This document shows positions 48,390 through 61,645 of a DNA stretch of 64,000 nt, in pieces (position 1 is the stretch's first letter; each line of letters starts with the position of its first letter). The DNA lies in the NCBI GenBank assembly GCA_016490735.1, contig JAEMWC010000393.1, positions 86,001 through 150,000 on the forward strand. The letters run 5' to 3'. This stretch comes from Pachyseris speciosa. Lineage: Eukaryota > Cnidaria > Anthozoa > Scleractinia > Pachyseridae. Position numbers and translations under genes: made by a program. The notes beneath the pieces were generated by a model, which was given only the letters and a program-made list of their open reading frames with translations, had not been told where the DNA came from and made no database searches.

Positions 48390-51300
48390 TTTGAATGTGA
48401 TCCCTTGTTGGAATTACCTGATTTCGACACCTTTAGCTATTTAGCAACTGCTCCATAAAATCATTCTTTTAGCCGTCTTTCTCGCCGAGCCTTTGTTTAC
48501 ACATTATCCAAAGTTTCTTTTCATGTCTAGTTGCTACATTAATCTCTCGTCTAACCGAAAGAGCTGAAAACTCTACATGAGGTTTGAAAAATTAGACCTG
48601 CGAAGGTTTACAGTAAACTTACGGTTTGAAAACTTCTTGAAATAAAATATCCAAACGTCCTGGCAGCCACCCAGACCAAACTCGTTTACTCGTAAAACAT
48701 CAATTCGCAGTTAATTCAACAAACTGGTTTCAAGTATCCCAAAATTGTCTTTAAAGGCTTTACACGGCTATTACGCCGTGTCACAAGCAAAATTTTGAAT
48801 ATAGACTCACTTGATTATATTAAAGCTGCATGAAAATTTTACCAGGACAACAATGACTTACTAAACAAAACAGCTCATCCGAAAAGCCGAATGCTACAAA
48901 TTCACTGCCAACACTTGTGTTTTTTAGTGGCAACCGTGCAGCCAGCCCTCCTGTATCCCACAAACCATCAACGTATTAACATTAAATAATTGAAATTCAA
49001 CACGCGAGAAATTGAGATACGCTTCACGGTTTCCGCAAGCGTTGAATTGTTTTTAAAAAACACATTAATAATTGGTGAAAAAAATACAAAACAATTTAAT
49101 TTTTAATGAGTGTCTTTACACTCTTTTTTTTTTTTTATAAGAATATATTTTATAAGAATATCGAGGCTGAAATTTGCGAGATTTTAAGAATATTTTAAGA
49201 ATAAATCTGAGGCTGAAATCGTGAAAAGAATATAATTTCGTGCGTTGAAAATCTGTAAATACCATATAATGATATGTTTTTACATAACTTTTTACTTTAA
49301 CTAACAAGCAATAGCCAAATGTTCAATGACGAGCGGTACATGTAATGTATTTGTGCAGTACAAAACTTGTAATGGGATACCCCAATACGTCCTTAAACGG
49401 AAATGTCATAAGCTATAATTAAGAATATTACTAGAATATTTTCAGCCTAAAATCGACAGAAAAATAGGAATATTCAGCCTGGGCCGGAAAAAAAGTATTC
49501 TTATATAAAAAAAAAATTGTGTACATCTGATAGAGAAACGGCTAAATTTTACATCCGATAAAACACTCCTGCTCACTTATTAAACATTACATAAAACTTG
49601 GGCGTATCAGGAATGATTACTCAGAGCTCTTGACGCAATCACTCTAAAGAGGTACGTATAATCCACATTTCTATCAAAGCATGATTTTCATTCAGTTGAC
49701 CAACGGTGATCTTAAGCCACACACTCTGTCGGACGGAATGAGCAAGGTGTTAAAGCTCTAGCTACTACATACACGAGAAAACAATACACTGGTGTAGTAT
49801 TTTGGATGAACAATGCTTAATTATGACTCATTGTTCCAAGAACGTTACTTCAGTACACTTTATTAGTCACCACTTTGGCCAAACCTTACTTTCAACAGAA
49901 ACCGACAGAAGATGCCAGGATCGAAGAGATTGGAAAGGGAAAATGAATACATATGTCGCTTCCGGCTATCCTTTGCTCGATCAAAATAAAATAATTGTAG
50001 AGATAATTAGGCACGATTATTTCAACTTCACACCCTGAGTGATAAGAGGAGGACAAACCTACATGTACATTTTCGTAAGTAAACTTATCCATAGCGAATT
50101 TATCGGTTTATTTTTTACATAATCTACTCCATTTCAACGCAGCATACTAATTTTATTTTGCTTGGCCAACAAATTACATCAAGCATAAACATTAAGTTTT
50201 CCCTTCGTGAAATAAAATCATTAAAGCCGAGTCTTTCCACTTGGAAACTGAAACCATGCTACACTTTTACTGTCAACACTTAAAATTGTTGTTAGGCTTC
50301 TTTAGCAAACAATTTAAGTCACAGAAATGTTTAGGGAAAACACACTTTACTTTTCCAATTTCCGAGAGATTGTCTACTTTCCGAAAATGCTATCTGGTAA
50401 TATTTTGCACTTGCAACGACAGCGTTGCCTCTCCGAAAGAAAAGGAATTAGTTTCCCAGCGGTGGCAAATTTCATAAAAGAAAATTCAAGTTTTGATCAC
50501 AATTTCATCCTGATTTCTCACGCGAAAGAGTCCCCGCCAAATCAAACTGATGAGAGTCTTTGAGCTGATAATCAAAGCAAGCCGTAATAGTCGTTCATGC
50601 GTAAGAGCACCTATGGCAACAGATTAATTAGAGAGCTACATCAATTGCATCTGATACAAACGTTTTGCGCAAATTTTAGAACAGTATAAGCGATCAGTCG
50701 ATAGTGTAGCATATAGAACGTGATAAAAATAGACTTAAGTACTTTGAAAAACACTGCTTTGAAAATTGAGGGAGTTCACATTTATTGAGGATGTCTGATT
50801 TGCTGAGTACAAGAAATCAATGTCAAAGTGGATAATCTCAATTCCATAAAGAAGTGGCTTCAATAAGTGAGTAAGGGAAAACAACAGACAAATGAACGTA
50901 GAGACACACATAAACAATCCATACGTGAAAGCTGCATTGTGACTAAAATCGGGCATCTATTCAACAAGTTGCGGGGTTAGGTTTAGCAATCAGTACTTGA
51001 AAGCAATTCAATCAATAAAAAAACTGTATTATGTATTAGGTACTACTGCATCAATTCTTCAACTAAGATCTTATCGAAAGATCACTATCAAATTACACAA
51101 GAAACCAAACAGGCGATATACCAAGACGATTTATAGCACTGATCGAAAACGAAACCGAGTAACTAGGAAGTAATGTGGCAGCACTGCCAGTGAGTAGCAG
51201 ATTCAACTGAGATGCACGGAACAAGGGTTCAAGGTTTCTTTTCACCGATCACTCTTAACTGAAGTTACTCACCCGTCTTGCCCTGAAATGATATTCGTTA

Positions 51301-54030
51301 CAGACTTTGTCTTTGTCCTCTTGCAAGAAAGGAGATTCTGCAACCTGTGAAAATTCACAACATGAAGTTGAGGTTAGCAGTTAAGGTCGCTTTTATGTCC
51401 CATGCAACTCTTCACAGCATGTATATCTCTTTAGCCGATCACAATTTATGGGTTTGCAGTGATTTGTAAATGACTTATTGGCTCTTTCTTTAAAACACTG
51501 TTCTTGCCAAAAAGTCCTTAGTGCACAGTTTTCAAAGTTAATTGAATATAATGTCATTCCATCCAAAAAAAAAAATCTCTGGAGTCGATGGCCACTGAAG
51601 AAATCGGGTCTGCGATACTGTACTTGGTCCTACGAGCGATCATTAAACTGGAAGCGATCGATCTAGAGAGATATGAACCAAATCTTATCAAAGCCTTATT
51701 TCCAATTAAACAGAACCGATTTCAAACCAACGAGTTAGAGACCATTCCGAGAACGAGCAAGTCCCAACATCTCTACTATAATACACACACGGGAAAAAGA
51801 CACACAGCTGCGGTAAATCGCCTGATCAGTCATGATTTGTATCACACTTCTCAGAATGTTGAATTCCAGCTCACTCACCACTTTATCGGACTTTAATTCC
51901 AAAGGATACCAACAAAAAATGGCAGAATCAGACCACGACACTGCACTCGCGATGAGATCGGTAGAAAGCAGACCTGAAAGCGGAACTCGTTTACATATCT
52001 TTCGATCAAAGTACGATGACCACATCACGCGATATTTGAAACTTGGCACCCGGAAGTCATACCATTAGGCACGTCCTAAAACTACTCATTGGGGGAATTT
52101 ACCTTTCACTTTTGTTTTCCAGAGGCTACCTCCAATTTACAACGTATCTATGATGTTTGGTTCGTAGCCTAATCATACTGTGTAAACAGCGAGTATTTCT
52201 TTTACTGGTAACACAACGCGCACAAGAGGTTTATTGCAAACTTGTTTATTCACAGTAAGATCAACCGTTATCCAACCACCTCAAAACATCCTGCTGAAAA
52301 AAGCCATTGTAAACAAGGAAAGAATTGCCTTTATAAAAAGTTCCAGTACTTACTGTCAGACGTTCTTAGGCGAAACCCTGAAGAAGCAGGCTAGATACAG
52401 AATATATACCCGGCAAAGCTTGGCCGGTCGTGCGCGAAAACAGCACCAGCTTAGATCTCTTGTCAGAGAACGTCTTGTGCAAATTTTAGAACCGATTAAG
52501 AATTTGTGTTACAAATGACGTCTATATTCCTTACCGTCTCTTGGCTGAAAGAATCCTCCCTATATTTCCTTTACGTAAAGAAGGAATTGTTAACCTAAAA
52601 AAAAATGGCAAAATATAATCGGACATCGAACTGAATGCAATAACAGCCATCCCGCTGAGTACATAAGATGAATTTTCAAGTTATTAAAGAAACTATCTCC
52701 CTTTTTAAGGCTGCAAAAAAACATAAGGAAAAAGAAACATAGAAACCAGGTATAAGCAATCGTTATGTGCGATTTGTGATCGATGGTAAAGAGTGTAAAT
52801 TGTGTTTGATGGACGAGCGATGGAGCGATCACTGATTGATGAATAAACAACGGCATTCTGAGGTACGCTCATAACATAATTTTCAGCTTATCACTCACCA
52901 ATTACTCGAAATCTTACTTCCAAACAAAACCAACGACAAATTAAAACTTGTAGGATGATGATCAACGATCAACGCCACTGCAAAGCGGAATATAAAGTGA
53001 GAGCGGAAATTCTTTCGATCAAAGTCTAATGATTGATTGTCACGCGATCGGCGACGATCGCACAACCTTGTCACCGGAAATGAGTTCCACGGCATTTAGT
53101 TTATAGTTTTTACTGAAAAGTATTTTCATCTCAAAGTATTCTGGGTTATCCAAAGCGGAATTTATCTTGTATATTTTTTTTACCGGAATGTATTTTTATC
53201 CCATAGCATGCTAAATCTTTTCGGTTCATAATCTAATGTCATGCACCAAAAAACACGATCAAGAGGCGCTACTTGAGATTATAACTGAACGCCAAAACAT
53301 CCATGAGCATTTTTTTTCCAAAACTCATTTACTGTCAATAAATTAGACTCCCAAAGTGAAAACTCCCTGAAAGACCCTGAGACATAAATTCCCCTTTTAT
53401 AGTTTGGAAATCTTTCAGGCCCGGAAAGGGGTTTTGGGTATACGGTATCTAGAGCCGTTTTAATTCAGGTATATAGTATTTTTGTGTTATAATTCGGGTA
53501 TAAAGTATCTGGTTTTTCCTGAATTTTAGGTATTCGGTATACAGACATGGGTTAAATGCTTCAAGAAAATTTTAGGTATTAAGTATCGCACAGTTTACAG
53601 TTTACGGTTTAAAAATAAGTTGCGGATATATATCATACCATAGTTATCACGTCAGCACGTTTCGCAATTCAATGACGTATTCGGCAATTAATTTGAGGGA
53701 AAGTAGAAACCTAAAAAAACTGACGACAAGAAATCAATCGAACATGAACAGATTTCATAGTGCTTCTTAGTAAACTAATAGCACCTGCTGTGTCAGTATT
53801 AATGTTGAGTACACGTGGTAAATCAAAAATCAACCAATCCATCCATCCATTTATTCAACATTCAATCAATCAATAACTTTATTTATGTGTCCATTCTCAA
53901 CGCTGGCCACGGTGGCCTACCAATTGGGAACACTGACAAGCTAACATACCAATATTTATTTACATTTAACAGTCCATGGAACAGCAAAGAGTCCAACATT
54001 ACAATACAGTTTTCACAATCGCCTAATGAG
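48390..54030. other. Host non-coding stretch
   Basis: No supported gene. A segment at about 51720-51840 repeats, with many changes, one at about 47930-48030 (both contain GAACGAGCAAGTCC). A region at about 53430-53600 is rich in GGTAT/ATACGGTAT words. These are likely old repeats. Confidence 0.4.
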
Positions 54031-54172
54031 TTATGTTAAGCCCCGGCCAAACGATCGAACATTTTTATCCAACATCGTGTTGGAAGAGCATGTTTGCCCG
54101 TTTAGCCACCTCTTTCAACTTTGCTTTGAAATAGTTTTCCATGTTTGATCTCTGTTGATCTAGATAGAACCC

Positions 54173-54367
54173 ATGCATAGCTGTCATGCATCTGCTATCG
54201 CAGACCACGTCACGTCAACTGGTCACAACTTAAAATGGGACCACTTTGAGATATTAGCGAAAGGTCGGTCAGATACTCATTGCAAGATAAAGGAGACTCT
54301 ACTAATTAGAGAATTGAAACCTACCTTAAATGAAAATGTAAGCAGCGAAAAGCTGTATCTCTATTAG
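54173..54367 (+). pseudogene. C-terminal fragment of a Penelope-like/GIY-YIG retroelement protein
   Basis: The 64-residue frame reads SAIADHVTSTGHNLKWDHFE followed by the IKETLLI and LKPTLNEN blocks. This order is that of the C-terminal nuclease region of GIY-YIG-containing reverse transcriptase elements. The 5' part is missing. After the stop, ATGTATGTCGAAACATACG is a small hairpin often seen at the 3' ends of such elements. Confidence 0.55.
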
Positions 54368-54949
54368 TTTGCATCTTTTATATGCAAATTATTTTTAGCT
54401 TCTGTCAATGTTATTGTTCATTAGTTACTTATCTTAAATTTAAAATTTAGTTGTTACTTTTATTCCTAACGGTCACTTCTGAAGATGTATGTCGAAACAT
54501 ACGAAACGTCAAGTTAAACGATATAGTTTTATTTTTGTTTTCCAACAATGCGTTCTATGGTCATGTTTATCACCGCAGTTTGTGTGTTATTTCTTGTTAG
54601 AACCCATTTTCATCCAATGCCGTTGATCGTTTAGCCACCCCGTGCACAGCCGGAAAACTCCAACCAAATGAACCACATGTTGTTTGTCCACATAACGTCT
54701 AAGTTTTAGCTTTAATAGGGAATTTAAATCGTTCCGTGGACTCACTTTCAGGTGACTGTTTGGCCCGGAGGGGGAGCTACTCCCAGAAAGATTGGGTGGG
54801 GCTGTGCGGCCAGCTTCCTGAAACCCTTACCCTAGTTCAGACCAAAATCTGCGATTTTCCCTATCCTATTTCAGACCTGATCAATAATTCGATACCCTAT
54901 TTCAGGCCTATTTCACGTACACGGTTGGCGTAAGCATAATTAGTATAGG

Positions 54950-54966
54950 TAATCACATGATTTCGA

Positions 54967-55002
<36 letters not shown>

Positions 55003-55114
55003 TCAAAGACTCACAAAATTGCACGAGCCCGTAGGGCGAGTGCAATTTGTGGTCTTTGAAAAAATTTACAAGTGCTTATTTATTCCAAGTTGCACGAGAA
55101 AAATCATGTGATTA
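54950..55114. repeat. 165-bp near-perfect palindrome
   Basis: The two arms of about 75 bp are inverse copies centred on GAGCCCGTAGGGCGAGTG. Positions 54950-54960 and 55104-55114 (TAATCACATGA and its inverse) are the ends. Confidence 0.7.
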
Positions 55115-55120
55115 CTTATT

Positions 55121-55826
55121 AATAATATACATGAAAAAATTGCGAGATAGCTTCTTAACGTTGCAGAATCAACACAACGAAGCTAAGGTGAACCAAAACA
55201 ACAGTTTTCTCGATGTTTTTAAAGCGTTTTTAGCTGTAAAAACTGGCTAAACAATTACAGGCTATAGCTATAAGGCTACTTTGTTTGCTAAGTGTCTATC
55301 AAGCGCTGTAATCATTACCTTCAGGCTTTCTCGTTCGTTATCTTCGCCTTGTTTGTCCTTGTTTGTTTATTAATCTTGGCGTCACTCCATCAACGGACTC
55401 GTAATTCCAATTAGGTCGGCAATTCCCTTCTCTGGACACCACTGTTTCCAAACAGACAGCTAAAATACAGTGCTTTTCGCAGCCGTTTCTCCTGTTTAGT
55501 GCTGTTTTGCAACTTCTCTGCTGTTATTGCGGTCACGAAGAAAGAAAACCTGCTCAAAAAGCCAGCCATTGTTTTGGCTCGAAGAGTCGCTTGCAGCTCT
55601 TCAGAGTTTGCTCTTCAGACTTTGCGCCATTCAGAGGCCGCGTTTGATTGGCTCAATCGCAGCGCCTTTGTTTGTCAACCAATCAGAATCCTCAGTTTTT
55701 TACCTTGTTTTGCACTGTATTTCCTTTTTTCTGCACCGAATTACCTTTTTTCTGCACCGGTGTTTCCTAAAAACTGCATTTCTCTTAGCCAATGAGAATC
55801 GCGAAATTTTTTCATGTATATTATTA
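55121..55826. repeat. Foldback-ended insertion with CCAAT-type interior
   Basis: AATATACATGAAAAAATTGCG at the left and CGCGAAATTTTTTCATGTAT at the right are inverted. The interior contains two head-to-head GATTGGCT/CCAATCAG sites and no supported gene. Confidence 0.5.
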
Positions 55827-56084
55827 AAGACAAAACAGAAGGGCTTTTGTTGATGGTCTTATCGTCTAAAGATGAAGAAGTAGTCTCTTCTAAAAAACAT
55901 ACCCAATTCTAGACTAGAGTGCATAAACCATGCCCCATTTCAGACCAAATTAGTCAAAATTGATACCCTATTTCAGACCAAAACGGCTAAAAAACCATCC
56001 TTTGGGCCGCACATACCTATAAAGCCAATAAAAAGGGAGTACCCCCCCCCCCTGGGGCTGTTTGGTCAAACATTCATGGCAAAA

Positions 56085-56790
56085 AAGGTGGCGTTCACCG
56101 TTTAGAAAACGCGCGGTGAATTTATGCAAAACGTTGCATTTGCCTACATTTACTAGTGTTCACCAATCGGAAAATCCAAGATTTTCCAAGTGTTTTGCGG
56201 CCGGTGAATTCGAGTATTCGTTCCATTATCGGGTTGTTTTCCCTTACGATGAACGCCGGAAAACGCGCGTTTTCTGGAGTTCACCGGTCGGTTAACAATT
56301 GGCGAAGAATGTCTTGTTTGCCTGCGTTCACTGAAGTTTTCCCGGTGTAAAACTTCACGTTAACCGGTGTTAACAATTAAAAACCGGCATTTTCCCTTGT
56401 TTTCCAGAACGGGAAATGTCGGTAAATTTAGCAAAACACACTGTTTTCCAGAATTCACCCCTAGGTTAACGTTGGGAAAGCATAGTGTATTCCCGTGTAC
56501 ACAGAAGTTTTCTCCTGTTTTCTTCTATTTGCTGAGACGGTGAATTCAAGAGAATTCAAGAAAACGCATGTTTTCCAGCGTTCATCGTTCGGTAAATGTA
56601 CGGAAATTATCGTGTATTCCTACGTTTTCAGAGGTTTTCTTGTGCTTTTCTTGCATTTTCCCGGGTAGTAAATGCGCGTGAATTCAGGAAAACGCTTGTT
56701 ATCCGGCGTTCACTTTACAGTTAATGGGTGGAAAATTGGGCGAATTCCAACGTTTTCCTCAAGTTTCCCTGCATTCCCTGGGACGCTGTA
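56085..56790. repeat. Degenerate minisatellite, unit about 140-150 bp
   Basis: GAAAACGC.(C/T)GTTTTC(C/T).G.GTTCA(C/T)C motifs recur four to five times, with GGTGAATTCAAG and TTTTCCAGCGTTCA blocks in the same order. Copies are diverged, so the array is old. Confidence 0.5.
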
Positions 56791-57109
56791 GTCGGGTGTT
56801 TTTCAGTGCGTATCGCTCGGCATTGTTCGGTTACTCCCACCCCGTGTTCGAGATATTTTTGCTCTTTCTGTAGCCTGACGGCCTGGTGGCTACCAATGTT
56901 CAGGGGACTAAAGTCCATTCCCTTTCCCAGTCAGAATAACAAAAACAAAAGGTTTGTTGTTAATTCCAAAAATATGATTTATTAAAAATTGTGCAAATTT
57001 ACATGCAAAGCGCTGTAAGCGCTGTTTACTATCTGCATTATGTACAATTATTCACATAAAATACAACAGTAATTTTAATTGTATTTTCTCACTCTTACAA
57101 ACAATAACC

Positions 57110-57196
57110 TAGCCTGCGAACGCAGACGTATGTCCGGCTGTCACTGGTTCCGCCGAAAATAAGTGACAGCCGGAAATACGTCTGCGTTCGCAGGCT
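57110..57196. repeat. 87-bp micro-foldback with 10-bp target duplication
   Basis: 34-bp arms at 57111-57144 and 57163-57196 differ by one base. AACAATAACC occurs directly before (57100-57109) and after (57197-57206), a target duplication of about 10 bp that points to Mutator-like mobilisation. Confidence 0.7.
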
Positions 57197-57206
57197 AACA
57201 ATAACC

Positions 57207-58270
57207 ATACATAGTCTTCAAAGCCGGCGCTTTTTGCTACTAGTAGGATATTACTAATAGCCTAGTAGTAGCTCAACCAATCAAAATGCTGCATTGATGA
57301 TAGACCACTATTTGGATTTTACTAATATCAAATATACACAGGGCTGTCATTAGGCTTTGAAAAAGCTGCCCACAAAAGAAAGTAGGCGAACATAGTAAAG
57401 TCGTCAAAGCAACCTGGAGGTATGTCCTTCCAGAAAATGGTGATTATAATGTATGTAAGTAAGATTTGGAGCAATTTTCATGTATTTCTTCACACAGTGA
57501 GTGTTCGTAGGATGCCCACACACCCTTCTGGCTAAAATTTCACTCAAAGGCCATAAAGTATTCAAGACATTTTCAAATTCTAAGTTGCACTGACCTTCAA
57601 GTTATTCTGTGTTCAAACCTGAAACATGTTAAGTCTGATCATGAACAAATCTTTTTTCACTATTAAAGCTGTTCACATCAGGCGGTGCACTGCTCGAATC
57701 GTAACTGAGAATGATTTAAACTACCTCAAGAGGTGGTTTAAATCATGCTCAGACTAAACTTGTTAAACATTTCAACCAATAGCAGAGAGAAAGTGAGCAT
57801 AGGCTTGAGTAAGCTTAAACCACAGAATAAATCTAACAGCAAGTTTGAGCTCCACTTTACTACAAGTGTAATTATTTGAATTTTATGCAAGTTGCATAAA
57901 ACTGCATAAATTATACAGCCAGGCACCTGGAAAGTGTTTGAAATGGATGGATAATTAATGTGAACTATAAAATTACGAGCAAATTTACAGTGCTGACAGA
58001 CTGGGGGGTAAATAAAGTTTTGATTTGATTTGCTTTGCTAAACATTTTAGCTAGCAAACAAGCAAAGAATTTGACAGATAAATGGCATCAAAGTAATTAA
58101 ATATTGGGCTTTATGCAAAAGCCATGTATCTTAATGATGCCTTAAATGATTTTTTTTTTACCCCAAGACTAATTATCAATATGAAGTACATCTGGTCTGT
58201 ATGCCAGAAAAGACACAAGATAAAAATAATTATCATCAATTTTGCATAAGACCCTTAAATAAATTATGCT
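57207..58270. other. Host non-coding stretch
   Basis: No gene supported. It is probably intergenic or 3' UTR sequence of the minus-strand exon at 58276-58587. Confidence 0.35.
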
Positions 58271-58275
58271 GCCCC

Positions 58276-58587
58276 TTAATCAGCACGCACAGCCCAAAGC
58301 AAATGTTGTGGAACTCCAGTTGTGGTCCTTTCACTTGGAAGACCAAGCCTCCCGCTTACAGACTGCCTCTTTTGTTGGGGTGTCATTCCTGCCTTCCACC
58401 GTTCATCAAGATTAAGCAGTCTCAAATACTTCGTAACATCGTCCATTCTCCAGGTTAGAGGTCTGGTGGCCAAAGCATCATCCACTGCATCAGATTCATC
58501 TGAAGAGATCAGCCCAATATGCAGTGCCTCATACATTTGATTACTCTTCTCCTCTTCTCTCACCACGTTCAATCTTTTGTCAAGTTT
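58276..58587 (-). CDS. Candidate last exon of an unidentified host gene
   Basis: On the minus strand an acceptor-like TTTTTAG (58588-58589) opens a frame of about 103 codons to TAA at 58276. It has a clear protein character: LISSDESDAVDD, then RPLTWRMDDVTKYLRLLNLDER, PQQKRQSVSGRLGLPSERT and a terminal PQHLLWAV. I recall a similar W-R-x2-x-V...LD...R..G..S.R pattern in repeated cnidarian proteins, possibly transposon-related, but I cannot name the family. The phase does not join directly with the exon at 59196-59291, so another exon or a different donor is needed. Confidence 0.5.
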   Translation of the reverse strand, partial: KLDKRLNVVREEEKSNQMYEALHIGLISSDESDAVDDALATRPLTWRMDDVTKYLRLLNLDERWKAGMTPQQKRQSVSGRLGLPSERTTTGVPQHLLWAVRAD

Positions 58588-59195
58588 CTAAAAAGGGTCA
58601 ATAAATTTATTATTTAGTTACTTTGGTAAATATTTTACATTCAAGCAAATCATAACTACATACTGTGCACACTCATTCTGTAAGGTGGTTTATTATGTGT
58701 TTTTTTAGATGCAACTGCATGTAAGTTTTAAGATTTTCTGGTGCCTGCAATTTTACTGGTTGTATACATTTATTGCAAAAAATATAGCTTTTGAAATACA
58801 GCTACAGAGAATCATATGTGTTGTAATATTGACAAACTTTATCATGAATAAAAGGATTAAGTGTTCATAGTATTATTGCTTGTAAACTTGTAATTTTTTC
58901 TGTTCTAATCACAACAAGCACAAAGTGATGCATGAGACACTCAAGCAGTCTGCAGACACCCATGATTGAGTGGAAATAGAAGAATGCCAAACTGTCCAGC
59001 AGGCAGCTGAGTGTACACTTAACTAGTTATGTTAAGTTAACAAATTTGGTTGTATGTATTGCACTATTATGTGATGTCATCACTTTAAATAACCAAAGGG
59101 TCAACTTGTGGTTTTTGGTTGAAAAAAATTACAGTGAAAGGGTTTAGTACTTTGTCTACAAAATAAGGGAGATCCATACCCTCTTCATTCTTTAC

Positions 59196-59291
59196 CTTCT
59201 CTTCTGGTCCCGCTGGTAGCTCTCATAAGTTCCACTTTGTTCTTGTCTTCTTTTTTTTTCTTACACGATGCAAAGTTCTGAGAAATGGCAT
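59196..59291 (-). CDS. Candidate internal exon
   Basis: Flanked by TTTTTTATAG (acceptor) and GAAG|GTAAAG (donor) on the minus strand. One frame is open over 96 nt: AISQNFASCKKKKEDKNKVE and on, charged and helical. Its phase fits the end of the exon at 61539-61645. Confidence 0.4.
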
Positions 59292-59710
59292 CTATAAAAA
59301 AGCATAACAATGGTCACTTTTTAACAAAATATCATGCTGAATTGGTTTGTCTCAAATTAGTTTAGAACAATAACCACTATTGGAAAAGGTGTATAGAAAA
59401 CACAGTTTTACTAAATAAATTTCTCTGACTCATTTGTTGTGTTTTGTTAACGATCTTTTGATTCAAAGGGTTTAGTAAATGGTCAATATGAAATTATGAA
59501 GGTTTGCAAATATACAGCAGTTTTAATTACCAATGAGTGTCATAAAACCAACTGGCACTTCCAAAGTATTCACCTGCTGTCTGGCCAATCAAAACAGATT
59601 TAAACCAATCAGAACTCAAAGCAAACACATGTGACTGGCATCAAGCGTGGGAAAACATTTAACCATGCTCTATTTGTTTCTGATACAGTCACGTGTTAAG
59701 CCATAGCCCC

Positions 59711-59946
59711 TAATGTTAGTCGGCGGGTATAAAGTACAGGTCACATTACACAGGTCAACAGACAGGTCACCTGGCTATGGATAAATATAGAAACCCAACA
59801 GTGTCTCCTAGCCCTAATCACTATCTAAAATTTTCTTCAGATTAAGGAGAAACTGTTGGCTTAGTGACCAATCAATAAAACAGTGAACTGTACCTGTGAC
59901 CTGTGGAATGTGGGTACTTTATACCCGCCTAATGTCAGTGTGACGT
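59711..59946. repeat. Foldback repeat with CGGGTATAAAGTACAGG arms
   Basis: Inverted arms at about 59711-59745 and 59900-59946. The right-hand half resembles 16500-16600 (GACCTGTGGAATGTG), so this is a dispersed family. Confidence 0.5.
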
Positions 59947-60170
59947 TGGTCTAGTTATCATGTCAGGGCTATTATGGTTTTAATTTTACAATTATTATAA
60001 AATCAAATCAAATCAAATGAAGAATGATTTATTTCATAAATCATTCACACTTATTATAAAATATGTAGAGACTTATAACAGTGCTTTCCAAAAACCTCCC
60101 AAAGTAGAAGGTGTGCAGTACAGTGTAGAACTAACCAAATCACAGGTATAAATATTAACAGGTTATGAAC

Positions 60171-61368
60171 GGGTCAGTACATTTCACTGACCCCCAGTCC
60201 ATGGACTACCATGATGGACTACCGAAATGGACTACCTATATGGACTGCTAAATGGACTACCAAAAATGGACTACCCTTAATTACCTACCTTGAAAAAAAA
60301 AAAAATAGTAAAGTTTGCTTGTTTTCATCGATTGATCGTGATCTCCACCATCTTGTTATTTTTTAAATGCTGCTCGTCAGCTTTTCTGCAGGCGCATTCA
60401 CTCGTCGTGCATGATGGCTGACAGGCTGCAGCTGGAGTAAAAATTTGATTTATAATCTTCCAGGTGATTCCTTACCTGGCTGTCATGATGCTCAAAATGG
60501 TAAGTGACAGAAGAAGATACAACTCAAAAATAGATCACATGACCAGGCCCAGGGGGGTACCCCCAGAAAAATTGGGTGGGGGTGCAGCCTGCTTCCCAAA
60601 AGCCTTACCTAATTTAAAGTGCACCTAACCCCAAGAATAGTTATTTTTTTCCCGCTATTATAATACTTTGTACATATTCCAAAAACATGTAGCATTTATT
60701 TTCAGCCTTGAGAGTTTTTATGAGGCTTACGATAAACTATGCATCATTTGGTACACGACCAAGTCAGCTGGGGTGTGGGTCTATTCCCCAGTTGACTATT
60801 ATGTTTGCATGTTTACAAAGACGTAGCGCGATGATCAGTTTGTGACTTTAACTGGGGAAAAGACTCACGCTCCTTACTAGCTTGATCGTGTGACAGATGA
60901 CGGCTAGATATTGTAACTTTTACAGCCTGTAAAAAGTCGAGATTTGGTTAAAAAAAAAATTAAAGGCGCAATGTGTTTTGATAGGTGCAAAGATTAATTT
61001 TAGCGAAAAAATTTTTTTCGGTGTTAGGGGCACTTAAAAACCAAAATATCTGTGATTTTCCCTACCCTATTTATAACAAACGATTATAAATTCAAATTTT
61101 TACTGACCATCTAGCGTGTCAGCCATCACACGAGACGAATGAATACGCCTTGCAGAACAGCTGACCAGCGGCATTTAAAAAATAACAAGATGGTGGAGAT
61201 CACGATCAATCGATGAAAACAACCAAACTTTACTAATTTTTTTTTTCAAGGTAGGTAATTAAGGGTAGTCCATTTTTGGTAGTCCATTTAGCAGTCCATA
61301 TAGGTAGTCCATTTCGGTAGTCCATCATGGTAGTCCATGGACTGGGGGTCAGTGAAATGTACCGACCC
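60171..61368. mobile_element. Mutator-like foldback element with long TIRs and 10-bp target duplication
   Basis: About 258-bp arms (60171-60428 and 61112-61368) are inverted copies. Each starts GGGTC(A/G)GTACATTTCACTG and contains five to six TGGACTACC-type words. GGTTATGAAC lies directly before (60161-60170) and after (61369-61378), a 10-bp target duplication. The arms end near GATGGCTGACA. The middle carries part of a family also seen at 54766-56058. No transposase is present. Confidence 0.75.
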
Positions 61369-61538
61369 GGTTATGAACAGGTTATGTTCTTTTTTTTGGA
61401 CCTCCTGTATGTAGATGGATCTTGGAGCTTGCCAATTTATGTGTGTAAATTATTATTAACTGTGTTCTGCAATAACTGCATCTTGAATAACATGTATGTA
61501 TGTATGTGTGTATGTATGTATGTTACATGAGAGCTTAC

Positions 61539-61645
61539 CCAGAACTCTCCTCTTGGTGCAGAGTGCATCATTTTTTATTTGCTCAACTTCTTGAATTTCT
61601 TTCAGTAATGTATTTGTTATCTGTTGGTTTGGGTCTTCATTCTCC
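61539..61645 (-). CDS. Candidate exon of the same unidentified host gene
   Basis: On the minus strand TTTTTATAG (acceptor) and CTGG|GTAAGC (donor) enclose 107 nt, open in one frame: ENEDPNQQITNTLLKEIQEV and on, ending TKRRVL. It looks like a coiled-coil segment. It joins in phase with 59196-59291. Earlier exons should lie above 61.7 kb; I could not identify them. Confidence 0.4.

Larger units (their letters stand above)
54766..56058. repeat. Outer element with inverted CCCTATTTCAGACC arrays
   Basis: GGGGGAGCTACTCCC at the left and GGGAGTACCCCCC at the right are inverse-like ends. Inside each end CCCTATTTCAGACC-type words occur several times. The middle holds two nested foldbacks. A related, interrupted copy starts at about 60549. 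Confidence 0.45.

Noticed and set aside
60171..61368. CRISPR-like array of TGGACTACC words
   Set aside because: Units are short with no uniform spacers, and they lie within inverted arms of a transposable element in animal DNA.
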